DNA of 64,000 bases from Prauserella flavalba (GCF_003202235.1 NZ_MASU01000015.1:62001-126000), one strand, 5' to 3'; positions 8,405 through 17,347 are shown, counted from the stretch's first letter. The notes: generated by a model from the sequence alone, not told the origin. A program made the numbers and translations.

Positions 8405-8434
8405 TTGACTCTGAAACGACAGTACTGTAGGTTT
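8405..8434 (+). promoter_or_regulatory. Promoter and operator C for the amine-oxidation operon
   Basis: -35 TTGACT (8405-8410), 17-bp spacer, -10 TAGGTT (8428-8433). The spacer is filled by a palindrome at 8413-8434 with core ACAGTACTGT and right arm GGTTT. A repressor bound here would exclude RNA polymerase. The first gene starts 134 bp downstream. Confidence 0.72.
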
Positions 8435-8567
8435 TAATCATCGAGGCGAGCGCAGGCGCGCCGGGTCATCGACTTCCACCCGTTCAGGCCTACGGGTTTT
8501 CTGCTGTTCACGGCGTTGTTCTCGCGCGCCGCAACGAAGAGGTGTTGAGACATGAGAGTAGCCGGCT

Positions 8568-9743
8568 ATGTCTGAGCCGCGCGTGGTCGTCATCGGGGCG
8601 GGCATCGTTGGCTTGTCCACCGCTTTCGAGCTGCTTCGCCTGGGGGCGGAGCAGGTGACCGTCCTGGAGGCCAGGCACCCGGGTGAAGGTTCGTCGGGGC
8701 GATCCGTCGGCATGGTCGAGACCCAGTATCTCGACGCGGCCGACATCGAGGTGCGCGCGTTCGGGCACGCACGGTTCGGAGCGTTGAGCCGCGAGCACGG
8801 ACTGAGCTTCGTCCGTGGCGGCTACCTGCGCATGGCGCACGACCAGGCCGATCTGGACCGGTTCGCCGAAAGTGTTGCCCGCCAGGCACAGTTCGAGATC
8901 CACGACGCCACGGTGCTGCTTCCTCGCGACATCGAGGCCCGCTGGCCGCAACTCGATGTGACCGACCGGGCCGGAGCGTTGTTCGGGCCGTCGGACGGCT
9001 ACGTCGACGGGTACGAGTGCTGCACGCTTCTGGCCCGGCTCGTCCGGGAAGCCGGTGGTGACATCGTGCTCAACGCGGAGCTCACGGCCGTCGAATCGGC
9101 GCCACAGGGGCGTGTTCTCGTTACGGAGAAAGGCCGGTTCCCCGCCGATGTCGTCGTGAACGCGGCGGGCGGCTGGGCCGGCCGGGTCGGCGATCTGCTG
9201 GACGCGCCGATTCCTCTCGCGCCGCAGTTGCACGGAGCCGTCGCGATCGAGCTCGATGGGCCGATGACGCCGCTGCTGCCGTTCGTCATGGACTACGTTC
9301 CGGGATCCGGGACCGACGGCGTCTACTTCCGTTCCGAGCGGCCGGATCAGCTGATCGCCGGACTGCACACCGACGAGGCCATTCACCGTGCCGTGTCGCC
9401 GGACGTGGCGCTCGGCCCGGTCTCGCACGACTTCGTCGAGCGGGTCAGCGCTCTCATGGCGCAACGGATGACCGACTGCGATGGCTTCGCGGTGGGGCGC
9501 AGTTGGACCGGCATTTATCCGATGACACCCGACCACAGACCGATCGTGGGCACACATCCCGAGGCCGCCGACGTGGTGTGCGCCGCCGGGGCAGGCGGCT
9601 CGGGCATCCAGCTTTCGCCCGCTATGGCGCGCATGGCCGCCGAGGAGATCGTCAACGGCAAGGTCACCACGTTCTCCTCGGACACCGGCTGGGCGACCGC
9701 ACGCGTATGTCCCAGCGCCGACCGATTCGAAAGGAGCCACTGA
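8568..9743 (+). CDS. FAD-dependent amine/amino-acid oxidoreductase (DAO family)
   Basis: Flavoenzyme of the D-amino-acid oxidase/sarcosine-oxidase-beta fold: it oxidises a C-N bond to an imine that hydrolyses to an aldehyde or keto acid plus ammonia or amine. The Rossmann motif VVVIGAGIVGLSTA has glycines 10, 12 and 15; the E at the end of VTVLEA binds ribose. The C-terminal flavin motif is seen in CAAGAGGSGIQLSPAMARM. 391 residues is normal. It heads a four-gene operon and is followed by ALDH with 1 bp between, so the aldehyde it makes is probably taken on directly. Substrate not known; the aminotransferase and permease downstream point to an amine or amino acid. Confidence 0.85.
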   Translation: MSEPRVVVIGAGIVGLSTAFELLRLGAEQVTVLEARHPGEGSSGRSVGMVETQYLDAADIEVRAFGHARFGALSREHGLSFVRGGYLRMAHDQADLDRFAESVARQAQFEIHDATVLLPRDIEARWPQLDVTDRAGALFGPSDGYVDGYECCTLLARLVREAGGDIVLNAELTAVESAPQGRVLVTEKGRFPADVVVNAAGGWAGRVGDLLDAPIPLAPQLHGAVAIELDGPMTPLLPFVMDYVPGSGTDGVYFRSERPDQLIAGLHTDEAIHRAVSPDVALGPVSHDFVERVSALMAQRMTDCDGFAVGRSWTGIYPMTPDHRPIVGTHPEAADVVCAAGAGGSGIQLSPAMARMAAEEIVNGKVTTFSSDTGWATARVCPSADRFERSH

Positions 9744-9744
9744 C

Positions 9745-11283
9745 ATGGCCACCGCAGTCAACTATTCGTCCCAGAACCTCGAGAGCTCCCTCGACGAGGC
9801 CTTCGAACGTGAGCTCGCACGGGCGCGCCAGGGCATGTCGGAGGCGTTGCCGCATGTCGTGGCGGGCAAGCCGGTCGCCGACGGTGAGGTCTTCGACCGG
9901 TTCGATCCGGTCATGCCGGGGGAGTCGGTGTCGCGGGCTCTGGCCGCGCCGGCCGGTGTCGTCACCGACGCGGTGGCCGCGGCCAAGGAGACCACCCGGA
10001 TCTGGCGCAACCGGCCGTATCAGGACCGCATCGCCTTGCTGAGGGCGGCGAAGGCCGAGTTCTCCGGGCGCGCCGCGGAGATCGCGGGAGTCATCTCGGC
10101 GGAAACCGGCAAGACCCGGCTCGAGGCCGTGGCCGAGGCCTACGAGGCAGGCGACCTCATCGAGCAGTACTGCGCGGAACTCGAGCGGCACGACGGGTTC
10201 GTCACACCCATGCGCTCACAGGCGGAGGAACGCAACACCGACGTGCTACGCCCGTATGGCGTCTTCGGTGTCATCGCGCCGTTCAACTTCCCGGTCGCTC
10301 TCTCAGTGAACATGACCGCCGCGGCGCTGGTCACCGGAAACACCGTCGTGCTCAAGCCCTCCGACAAGACCCCGTGGTCGACGGCACTGGCCGCGGAGAT
10401 CCTCGGCGGTCACCTGCCCGACGGAGTGCTCAACGTCGTTCACGGCGGCGCGGCGACCGGACAGGCGCTCGCCGAGGCGGACGTCGACGGCATCGCTTTC
10501 ACCGGCTCGGCCGAGGTCGGCTGGAGCCTGGTGCGCAAGCTCGGCGACGGTCCCTGGGCGCGTCCTGTGCTGGCCGAGATGGGTGGGCAGAACCCCGCGA
10601 TCGTCACCGCGTCGGCCGACCTCGACGCCGCCGCCGAGGGCATCGTCCGGTCCGCCTTCGGGCTGTCCGGCCAGAAGTGCAGTGCGTGCAGGCGGGTCGT
10701 CGTCGACGGCGCCGTGCACGACCAACTCGTCGACAAGCTCGTCGAGCGGGCGAAGCGGTTGTCGGTCGGCGACCCCGCTGATCCCACGACGGACCTCGGC
10801 CCCGTGATCGACGACGCCATCGCGGCACGGCTCGACCAGGCGCTGGCCACGGCAGGGCGGGACGGCACGGTCGTGACCGGTGGGCGTATCGAGGGGCAGC
10901 GCGGCAACTTCTTCGCACCGGCCATCGTCACCGGCCTTCCTGCCGCTCACCCGCTGACTCGCGACGAGCTGTTCGCCCCGTTCCTCACGGTGACGCGGGT
11001 CGACGGCTTCGCTGCCGCCATCGCCGAGGCCAACGCCGTGAACTACGGCCTGTCGGCGGGAATCTTCACCACGGACGACACGGAGCGGGAACGGTTCCTC
11101 GACGAGATCGAGGCCGGCGTCGTCTACGTCAACCGCAGGGAGGGTGCGACGACCGGTGCCTGGCCCGGGATCCAGTCCTTCTGCGGCTGGAAGGCCAGTG
11201 GATCGTCCGGCAAGGGCGGTCTCGGGCCGTGGTACCTGCCCGGCTTCTGCCGCGAGCAGAGCCGCACCATCGGCCATCCCTGA
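9745..11283 (+). CDS. Aldehyde dehydrogenase, pyrroline-5-carboxylate dehydrogenase-like
   Basis: NAD(P)-dependent aldehyde oxidation. 512 residues with APFNFPVALS, the glutamate in LAEMGGQNPAIV and the catalytic cysteine C312 in GLSGQKCSACRRV. The GQKCSA form and the tail with GWKASGSSGKGGLGPWYLP resemble 1-pyrroline-5-carboxylate/glutamate semialdehyde dehydrogenases more than betaine aldehyde or succinate semialdehyde enzymes. Placed between the amine oxidase and the permease, it likely oxidises the semialdehyde from amine oxidation. The exact aldehyde is inference; a dedicated proline-catabolism role is less likely because no proline dehydrogenase is present. Confidence 0.87.
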   Translation: MATAVNYSSQNLESSLDEAFERELARARQGMSEALPHVVAGKPVADGEVFDRFDPVMPGESVSRALAAPAGVVTDAVAAAKETTRIWRNRPYQDRIALLRAAKAEFSGRAAEIAGVISAETGKTRLEAVAEAYEAGDLIEQYCAELERHDGFVTPMRSQAEERNTDVLRPYGVFGVIAPFNFPVALSVNMTAAALVTGNTVVLKPSDKTPWSTALAAEILGGHLPDGVLNVVHGGAATGQALAEADVDGIAFTGSAEVGWSLVRKLGDGPWARPVLAEMGGQNPAIVTASADLDAAAEGIVRSAFGLSGQKCSACRRVVVDGAVHDQLVDKLVERAKRLSVGDPADPTTDLGPVIDDAIAARLDQALATAGRDGTVVTGGRIEGQRGNFFAPAIVTGLPAAHPLTRDELFAPFLTVTRVDGFAAAIAEANAVNYGLSAGIFTTDDTERERFLDEIEAGVVYVNRREGATTGAWPGIQSFCGWKASGSSGKGGLGPWYLPGFCREQSRTIGHP

Positions 11284-11309
11284 CGGCGTCTCATCCAGGA
11301 GCGACAACG

Positions 11310-12716
11310 ATGTCCGCACACACCGTTCACGAAGGCCACGGCACCCCGGCCACCGGGCTGGGCAAGGGCTTGCGGCAACGACATGTCACGATGATCTCGC
11401 TCGGCGGCATCATCGGCGCCGGCCTGTTCGTCGGCAGCAGCGCTGCGATCGCCGACGTCGGCCCGGCCGCCACCGTCACCTACGCACTGGCCGGGCTGAT
11501 CGTGCTGCTGGTGATGCGCATGATCGGGGAGATGGCGGTCGCCCTGCCCGGAATCGGTTCGTTCACCGAGTACGTCCGGGTCGGGCTCGGCGACCTCGGC
11601 GGGTTCGCCGCCGGCTGGCTGTACTGGTACTTCTGGGTCATCGTCGTGGCGGTCGAGGCCGTCGCGGGTGCCCAGATCCTCCAGCGCTGGATCCCCGCGC
11701 CGATGTGGCTGATCGCGCTCGCACTGGTGATCATCATGACGGTCGTCAACTGCTTCGCCGTCCGGTCTTACGGGGAGTTCGAGTTCTGGTTCGCCTCGAT
11801 CAAGGTCGCCGCGATCATCGTCTTCCTGGCGCTCGGGCTCTCCTACGCGTTCGGCTGGACGTCCGGAACAGGCCAGACCTTCGGCAACCTGGGCACGGGC
11901 GGGGGTTTTCTGGCGATGGGACTCGGCGCGGTCTTCGCGGGAGTGCCCACCGTCATCTTCGCCATCTGCGGCGCGGAGATCGCCACCATCGCCGCCGCCG
12001 AATCGGACGAGCCGGCCCGCAGCGTCGCCCAGATGACCCGTTCGGTCATCGTGCGCGTGCTGACCTTCTATGTCGGCTCGGTGTTCCTCATCGTGTGCGT
12101 GGTCCCCTGGCGGGAGATCGTGCCGGGCGAGTCGCCCTTCGTCGCGGCCATGGACCGCATGCACGTTCCGGCGGCAGGCGACATCATGAACATCATCGTG
12201 GTCATCGCTGTGCTGAGCTGTATGAACTCCGGCGTCTACGTCGCCTCCCGTGTCCTCTTCGGACTGTCCAGCCGGGGAGACGCGCCGCGCATGTTCAGCA
12301 GCGTGACCAGGCAGCGGGTGCCGAGGAAGGCGATCATCGCAGGTGGAGTGATCGGGTACGTCGCGGTCGGTGCGGCGATCGTCTCCCCGGAGGGGCTCTT
12401 CGCGTTCCTCGTGAACGCGTCCGGTGCGATCATGCTGCTCGTCTACTTGCTCATTGGACTGGCGCAGCTGCGCCTGCGACGCAGGCTCGAACGTGAGAAC
12501 CGGCGACTCACGCTGCGGATGTGGCTGTTCCCGTGGCTGACCATCGGCGTGCTGGTCGCCATCGTGGCCGTACTCGGCGCGATGGCCTTCAAACCCGCGC
12601 TGGCCCCTCAGCTCTACGCGACGCTGGCCAGTGTGGCCGTGGTCCTGGTCGCCTACGTCTTGCGGCGCAGGCTGGCTCCCGGCACCGACTCGACAATCCA
12701 GCGAGAGAAGGCCTGA
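11310..12716 (+). CDS. Amino acid permease (APC superfamily, GABA permease-like)
   Basis: Twelve-helix amino acid:cation symporter of the AAT family (GabP/ProY-like). The N-terminus carries LGKGLRQRHVTMISLGGIIG, the unwound helix-1 motif that binds the substrate amino and carboxyl groups; GEMAVALPGIGSFTEYVR follows as in family members. An upstream extension is open, but ATG at 11310 follows AGGAG by nine bases and is preferred (468 residues). It lies 26 bp after the ALDH and 4 bp before the aminotransferase. It probably imports the amine or amino acid used by this operon. Confidence 0.9.
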   Translation: MSAHTVHEGHGTPATGLGKGLRQRHVTMISLGGIIGAGLFVGSSAAIADVGPAATVTYALAGLIVLLVMRMIGEMAVALPGIGSFTEYVRVGLGDLGGFAAGWLYWYFWVIVVAVEAVAGAQILQRWIPAPMWLIALALVIIMTVVNCFAVRSYGEFEFWFASIKVAAIIVFLALGLSYAFGWTSGTGQTFGNLGTGGGFLAMGLGAVFAGVPTVIFAICGAEIATIAAAESDEPARSVAQMTRSVIVRVLTFYVGSVFLIVCVVPWREIVPGESPFVAAMDRMHVPAAGDIMNIIVVIAVLSCMNSGVYVASRVLFGLSSRGDAPRMFSSVTRQRVPRKAIIAGGVIGYVAVGAAIVSPEGLFAFLVNASGAIMLLVYLLIGLAQLRLRRRLERENRRLTLRMWLFPWLTIGVLVAIVAVLGAMAFKPALAPQLYATLASVAVVLVAYVLRRRLAPGTDSTIQREKA

Positions 12717-12720
12717 CACC

Positions 12721-13887
12721 ATGTCACAGTCAGCGGACGACCTGCTGTTCGCGCGCGCCACCGCGGCGATGCCGGGCGGCAACACCCGCAGCACCGTCTT
12801 CGTGCCCCCGCACCCGCCGTACGCCGTGACAGGTCGGGGATGTGTGGTGACCGATGCCAACGGCCACGAGGTGTACGACTGCAACAACAACTACACCTCA
12901 CTGCTGCACGGCCACGCGCATCCGGAGATCGTGCGGGCAGCACGGGAAGCCGTCGGCCAGGGCTCGGCGTTCGGACTTCCGACCGAGTCCGAGATCGACC
13001 TCGCCGAGCTGCTGCGGGAACGCACGGGCATACCCCGCTGGCGATTCTGCAACTCCGGCACCGAAGCGGTCATGATGGCGGTCCGCGCGGCGCGCGCCGC
13101 GACGGGCCGCGGCCGGGTCATCCGCTTCCACGGCAGCTACCACGGCACCTACGACGGCGTGGTCGGTGCCGACGCCGCTGGTGTTCCTCAGGCGGTCGCC
13201 GAGCAGTCGATCCTGCTTCCGCAGGACGACCCCGTCGCGTTCGAGCACGCCATGGCCACTCACGGACACGAAACCGCCGCGGTGCTGCTCGACCTCATGC
13301 CCAACCGGGCCGGCCTGCGGCCCGTGTCGCGGGCGATGGCCGAGCTCGTGCGGAAGCGGACGGCCGAGCACGGCGCACTGTTGATCATCGATGAGGTGAT
13401 CACCTTCCGGCTAGGCAACTCGGGCCTGCGGGAACGGTACGACGTCGAACCCGACTTGACCACGGTCGGCAAGGTGATCGGCGGCGGGTTCCCCGTCGGT
13501 GCCGTCGGCGGCACCGCGGAGGTGATGGACTCGTTCAACCCGCTGGGCGGGGCGACGGTCAGCTGGGGTGGAACGTTCAGCGCCAACCCGGTCAGCATGC
13601 GAGCCGGACTCACCGCTCTGCGCCTGTTCGACGCCGGCGCCGTCAAGCGCCTGAACGCCCTCGGTGACCAGCTTCGCGACGAACTCGCGACTGCCGGCCT
13701 CGCCGTCAACGGGACGGGCTCGCTCGTCCGCCTTCTGGTCGATGACTATCCGCGAGCCTGGTGGGATCTCTATCGAGCCGGCGTCTTGGTCGGCACCAAC
13801 GGCCTGATCGCACTGTCCACGGCCATGACGGACGACGACGTCATCGAGATCGGCCGTGTGGTCCGGTCCGTCGCGCCGGCGCGGTGA
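12721..13887 (+). CDS. Class III aminotransferase (glutamate-1-semialdehyde aminomutase-like), copy 1
   Basis: PLP enzyme of fold type I, 388 residues. The pocket motifs are present: NSGTEAVMMAVRAAR (phosphate binding), LLIIDEVITFR (ring aspartate) and TVGKVIGGGFPVG with the Schiff-base lysine; SWGGTFSANP follows. Although close to HemL, the context (permease, amine oxidase, ALDH, no haem genes) argues for transamination of an imported amine or beta-amino acid. A closely similar paralogue lies at 25205 beside a different transporter. ATG at 12721 is 4 bp after the permease stop. Confidence 0.86.
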   Translation: MSQSADDLLFARATAAMPGGNTRSTVFVPPHPPYAVTGRGCVVTDANGHEVYDCNNNYTSLLHGHAHPEIVRAAREAVGQGSAFGLPTESEIDLAELLRERTGIPRWRFCNSGTEAVMMAVRAARAATGRGRVIRFHGSYHGTYDGVVGADAAGVPQAVAEQSILLPQDDPVAFEHAMATHGHETAAVLLDLMPNRAGLRPVSRAMAELVRKRTAEHGALLIIDEVITFRLGNSGLRERYDVEPDLTTVGKVIGGGFPVGAVGGTAEVMDSFNPLGGATVSWGGTFSANPVSMRAGLTALRLFDAGAVKRLNALGDQLRDELATAGLAVNGTGSLVRLLVDDYPRAWWDLYRAGVLVGTNGLIALSTAMTDDDVIEIGRVVRSVAPAR

Positions 13888-13927
13888 CGCTGCCGCGGGC
13901 CGCACCGCTACCACGCTAGACGCCGCC

Positions 13928-14242
13928 GAGCCGCTTGACATTCCTCGGGAACTCAACGGCGGCCCGTGCCGCTCGTTCCGGTGCGAGGCGTTCATCACCG
14001 CCCACGCCGAACTCGCGCACGTCCGCACCCGGGCCACGTCACCGGGCCAGAACGGATCACACGAGCGCGGGTTCGGCGCCCTGAAGCACGAGCGGCGCTC
14101 CACCGACGACATCGACGACGCCGTCATGCTCGCCGAGCGAGCCGAGGATTACCGTGTGCACCTGGGTCTGGCCGACTCGAAGGGCCCGGCATTTCAAGCT
14201 GCCAACTTCTTGATACGGGACAGCCACGCTGCGCAGTGCTGA
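13928..14242 (+). pseudogene. Transposase integrase-core remnant (IS3/rve-like)
   Basis: The frame reads AEPLDIPRELNGGPCRSF, then AELAHVRTRATSPGQNGSHE and RGFGALKHER, which is the C-terminal half of a DDE integrase-core transposase (the usual text is SPGQNGSRERGFGSLKYER with the catalytic glutamate in RERGFG). After EDYRVHLGLADSK the normal NxxRPHEAL box is missing, so there is an internal deletion, and the N-terminal D and D residues are absent. Cannot be active. Confidence 0.75.
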
Positions 14243-14471
14243 CGAGGTGGCGCTGGAGGCCACCGGCGACAACGACGCGATCGTGGCGTTGATCGCGGCC
14301 CGGGTGGCGCGAGTGGTGGTATCCAGCGCAGACCACGAGGCACACGTCGGCGACACCCTCGCGGCTCGCCCGCGAGCCCCTGTACGCGTACGACGCCGAC
14401 CACGTCTCTCCACCGACCGGATGATGCTGGCCGGCCTGGTCCGCGAAGGTGGAGGACGTGTGCCGGCGTAG
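14241..14471 (+). pseudogene. IS110-type transposase fragment
   Basis: The frame starts mid-protein with DEVALEATGDNDAIVALIAA and RVARVVVSS, matching the N-terminal DEDD (RuvC-like) domain of IS110 transposases, where 'VALEATG' contains a catalytic acid. About 75 codons remain; the STDRMMLAGLV near the end may be the decayed TDKxDAxxLA box. The Tnp20 C-terminal domain is absent. It directly abuts the other remnant, so one element probably inserted in or deleted against the other. Confidence 0.65.
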
Positions 14472-14714
14472 GTGAGGGCATGAGCCGCACCAGCGCCCTC
14501 GACTCCGGGTGACAGCCTGGTGACACTGCGTGGGTGAATGCTCGGCCAACGCGTTCCGCACGGGAGCGAGCCGATGGCCGCCGAGTGTCTCATCTTGCGA
14601 CGTCGACGCACGGGCAGCTGCCCGCAGTGCTCCGAGAAGGTACCTTCCAGGGAAACGACAGCGTGGTCGCTTGCGGGCGACGGTGGCGCGTTCGACGTGA
14701 CCAAGGAGCTGCCA

Positions 14715-16436
14715 GTGTCGGATAACGCCGAGTTCGACCGCATCCAGAAGGCGAAGGAGACGTTGCTCTCGACCGGTACCACCGGGGTGGCCGGTCCGAG
14801 CACCGAGCTGATCCAGTCGTGGCGCCGGTCGCAGCGCGCCCTTGGCGGGCCGGAGAACGTCACCGACGTCCCCCAGGTGAGCGAGGAGTTGCTCGACGCG
14901 CACCTGCTGAACCTGTTCCGCGACCCGCTCACGCGGTTCTCGGACAGTCTCTCCGGCACCGGCCTCGGGCTGCTTCTGGCCGATTCGCGCGGGCAGATCC
15001 TGCACCGCTGGTGCGCGGACCGCGGCGCGGCGGCCCACCTGGACCGCATCGGGACCGTGCGCGGTGCCGTGCTCTCCGAGGACGCGGTGGGGACCAACGG
15101 CGTCGGGACCGTCGCCGCGTCCGGACGCGGCGTCCAGATCCAGGGCGTCGAGCACTTCGCCGACTTCTACCGGGGCGCGGTGTGCACCGGTGCGCCGGTG
15201 CGTCACCCGATCACCGGCAACCTGCTCGCCGTGGTCACCCTGTCCTGCGACGTCACACCGCGAACCGACCTGCTCCGCCCGCTACTCGACACGCTCACCA
15301 CGCAGCTCGAACAGCACGTCATGGACGTGCAGCAGCCCGCTGCGCGCCGCGCCTTCGCCACGTTTCTCGAGGTCAGCAGGGCACGGCCGGAGCCGGTGGT
15401 CGCCTTCGGCGCCGCCGGGCTCCTGATCCAGAGCCCGCAGGCGGGCCGCCTGTCGCGGGAGGATCTTCGCCGGCTTCAGGAGCTGTGCGCCGAGGCCTCC
15501 GCGGGACGCCACCCCGTCGAGCTGTCGACCGGCCTCACCCACGTGCAGGTCACGGCGGTGGACCCGGCCAACAAGGTGGCGGTGGTCTTCGAGGACCAAC
15601 GACGGACGCGGGCGGGCAAGGCCACCGAGCGCGGCGCGGCGGCGAGGCCGCGGCTGATCGGCCGCACTCCCGACTGGCTCGCCGCGCACCGGATGGTGGA
15701 GCGGTCCCGGACGTCGGGAACCCCGCTGGTCATCGCGGGGGAGGCGGGGACCGGCAAGCTGTCGCTCGCGCTCGGCAGGCCCGCCCGCGGGGAGGACGGC
15801 GGGGACGGACCCGCCGTCGTCGACGCGGCGCAACGGCACGTGCTCGGCGGGCGCGAATGGCTGCGGGACCTGGCCGCCCGCCTCGGCGCCGGTGAGGACC
15901 TGGTCATCCGCGGGGTGCACACGCTCGAACCCCGCCTCCTCGACGGCATGCGCACCGTGCTCGACACCCCGCACGGACGGTCGGTGCTGGTCACGCTGTC
16001 CGCGGAGGCGGTGGAGGACGCCGAGGCGTTCGCGCTGAAGTACGGCACCCCGATGGCATGGGTGCCGCCGCTGCGCGAGCGCACCGCGGATCTGCCCACG
16101 CTGTGGGCCCGGTTCGCGCCGAGCACCGACCTCGTTCCCGACCGGGAAGCCCACCAGTTGCTGGAGGCCTACCAGTGGCCGGGCAACCTGACGGAGCTGC
16201 GGACCGTGGTGGGGCAGCTGGCCGCCTCGGGGCATACGGGCACCGTGCCGGTCGAGCAGCTGCCCCACGCCATCCAGCAAGCCAGGGGGCTGACGATGAT
16301 CGAGCGGGTGGAGCTCGACGCGATCCGCAAGGCGCTGCGGGAGGCGGAGGGCAACCGGGCCAGGGCCGCGCAGATCCTCGGCGTCTCCCGCGCGACCGTG
16401 TACCGGAAGATGAAGGCGTACCGGCTGATCAGCTGA
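14715..16436 (+). CDS. AcoR-like regulator (GAF domain, degenerate AAA+, Fis HTH)
   Basis: Transcriptional activator of the AcoR/acetoin-type class, 573 residues. An N-terminal PAS/GAF sensory part (GLLLADSRGQILHRW, AVGTNGVGTVAASGRG) is followed by a central ATPase-like region (IAGEAGTGK as Walker A, PPLRERTADLPTLW, YQWPGNLTELR) and a C-terminal Fis helix-turn-helix (NRARAAQILGVSRATVYRKM). The sigma-54 contact loop GAFTGA is missing and the Walker B area is weak, as in actinobacterial members that work without sigma-54. GTG at 14715 follows AAGGAG by seven bases. It is convergent with the SDR at 16456 and precedes the Baeyer-Villiger operon, its probable target. Confidence 0.85.
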   Translation: MSDNAEFDRIQKAKETLLSTGTTGVAGPSTELIQSWRRSQRALGGPENVTDVPQVSEELLDAHLLNLFRDPLTRFSDSLSGTGLGLLLADSRGQILHRWCADRGAAAHLDRIGTVRGAVLSEDAVGTNGVGTVAASGRGVQIQGVEHFADFYRGAVCTGAPVRHPITGNLLAVVTLSCDVTPRTDLLRPLLDTLTTQLEQHVMDVQQPAARRAFATFLEVSRARPEPVVAFGAAGLLIQSPQAGRLSREDLRRLQELCAEASAGRHPVELSTGLTHVQVTAVDPANKVAVVFEDQRRTRAGKATERGAAARPRLIGRTPDWLAAHRMVERSRTSGTPLVIAGEAGTGKLSLALGRPARGEDGGDGPAVVDAAQRHVLGGREWLRDLAARLGAGEDLVIRGVHTLEPRLLDGMRTVLDTPHGRSVLVTLSAEAVEDAEAFALKYGTPMAWVPPLRERTADLPTLWARFAPSTDLVPDREAHQLLEAYQWPGNLTELRTVVGQLAASGHTGTVPVEQLPHAIQQARGLTMIERVELDAIRKALREAEGNRARAAQILGVSRATVYRKMKAYRLIS

Positions 16437-16440
16437 GCCT

Positions 16441-16455
16441 CCCGGCCGCGCCGGG
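16441..16455. terminator. Small hairpin between convergent genes
   Basis: CCCGGC and GCCGGG pair around a CGC loop, filling the 19 bp between the regulator stop and the stop of the facing SDR. It is short and has no U tract, so a weak bidirectional terminator at best. Confidence 0.35.
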
Positions 16456-17178
16456 TCACTGGGCCAGGTACCCGCCGTCGACCACGAGCTCGGAGCCGGT
16501 GACGAAACTGGACTCGTCAGCGGCGAGGAACACGGCGGCCTGGGCGATCTCGGCGGGACGGCCCGCCCTGCGCATCGGTGTCTGGGCGATCACCGCGGCG
16601 TTGATCTCCGGGTCCTGCGCGTCGGTGAGGGGCGTGGCGACGAAACCCGGGTGCAGCGAGTTGACGCGGATGCCCTGGCGCGCATAGGTGATCGCCGCGC
16701 TCTTGGACATGGTGCGCACCGCGCCCTTGGTCGCGTGGTAGGCGTGCGCGCCGGACACAGCGACGCTGCCCCAGATCGACGAGACGTTGATGATCGACCC
16801 GCCGCCGTTGCCGAGCATCACCGGGATCACCTCCCGCATGCCCAGCCAGACACCGGTCTGGTTCACCGCGATCACGTGTTGCCAGGTGCTCACGCTCAGT
16901 TCGTGGGCCGCTTCGTAGGTGATGATGCCCGCGTTGTTGGCCAGGACGTCGACGCGGCCGTGTCGGCCGGTCACCTCGGAGACCACCGTGCGCCAGTCAT
17001 TCTCGTCGGCCACGTCCAGCCTGCGGAAGGAGATGTCGCCGCGCAGGTTCTCGTCGGGCTCGCGGCGCCCGGTGGCGACCACGGTCGCGCCCTCGTCGGC
17101 GAACGCCTCGGCGATCGCCCTGCCGATACCGCGGCCCGCTCCGGTCACCAGGGCGACCTTGCCCGACAGACGGTCCAC
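16456..17178 (-). CDS. Short-chain dehydrogenase/reductase (divergent from BVMO operon)
   Basis: Classical NAD(P)-dependent SDR, 240 residues. TGAGRGIG (cofactor), NNAG, the serine in INVSSIWGS and YHATK (catalytic Tyr/Lys) are all present. A long upstream frame is open, but GTG at 17178 has GGGAG eight bases before it and starts right at DRLSGKVALVTG. It is transcribed away from the Baeyer-Villiger operon across a shared 169-bp promoter region. It may oxidise the secondary alcohol to the ketone fed to the monooxygenase (ChnA-like role); two further SDRs in the operon are equally possible candidates. Confidence 0.86.
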   Translation of the reverse strand: MDRLSGKVALVTGAGRGIGRAIAEAFADEGATVVATGRREPDENLRGDISFRRLDVADENDWRTVVSEVTGRHGRVDVLANNAGIITYEAAHELSVSTWQHVIAVNQTGVWLGMREVIPVMLGNGGGSIINVSSIWGSVAVSGAHAYHATKGAVRTMSKSAAITYARQGIRVNSLHPGFVATPLTDAQDPEINAAVIAQTPMRRAGRPAEIAQAAVFLAADESSFVTGSELVVDGGYLAQ

Positions 17179-17347
17179 TTCGCACGCTCCCTCGCTGGAA
17201 TCGCTGGTGTCCCAAGTTTCCCGCCCGCCCGGCCGTCGTGGTGCGTCACTCTGAGAACGCGGTGACTCATTCTGCGACGGACCGCGCCACGGTCGCTGCC
17301 TTTCGGTCAAGGTGACGGCAGGCAAGGGAAACTTCGTGGAGGAGCCA
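17179..17347. promoter_or_regulatory. Divergent promoter region of the Baeyer-Villiger module
   Basis: 169 bp between the divergent SDR and the esterase. Near 17247-17268 there is an inverted pair TGAG...CTCA and a loose direct repeat (ACTCTGAGA / ACTCATTCTG). This is where an upstream activator such as the AcoR-like protein would act. No confident -35/-10 pair is seen on either strand. Confidence 0.35.

Larger units (their letters stand above)
13888..14714. other. Transposase graveyard and AcoR-type leader
   Basis: 827 bp without an intact gene. It holds the two transposase remnants listed below (13928-14471); 14472-14700 has no recognised gene. A frame continuous with the regulator is open from 14538 but lacks a ribosome site and family similarity there. 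No inverted-repeat ends or target duplications could be picked out by eye. Confidence 0.65.

Noticed and set aside
11124-12890. 588-codon minus-strand open frame
   Set aside because: Asp/His/Gly/Arg-rich shadow of the permease and aminotransferase genes; no family text and no ribosome site.
12721-13887. HemL for tetrapyrrole synthesis
   Set aside because: No haem genes near by; the operon has permease, amine oxidase and ALDH, and a paralogue lies in another catabolic operon.
14538-14714. Longer start of the AcoR-like regulator
   Set aside because: The extra 59 residues show no similarity and lack a ribosome site, while GTG 14715 has AAGGAG at good spacing.
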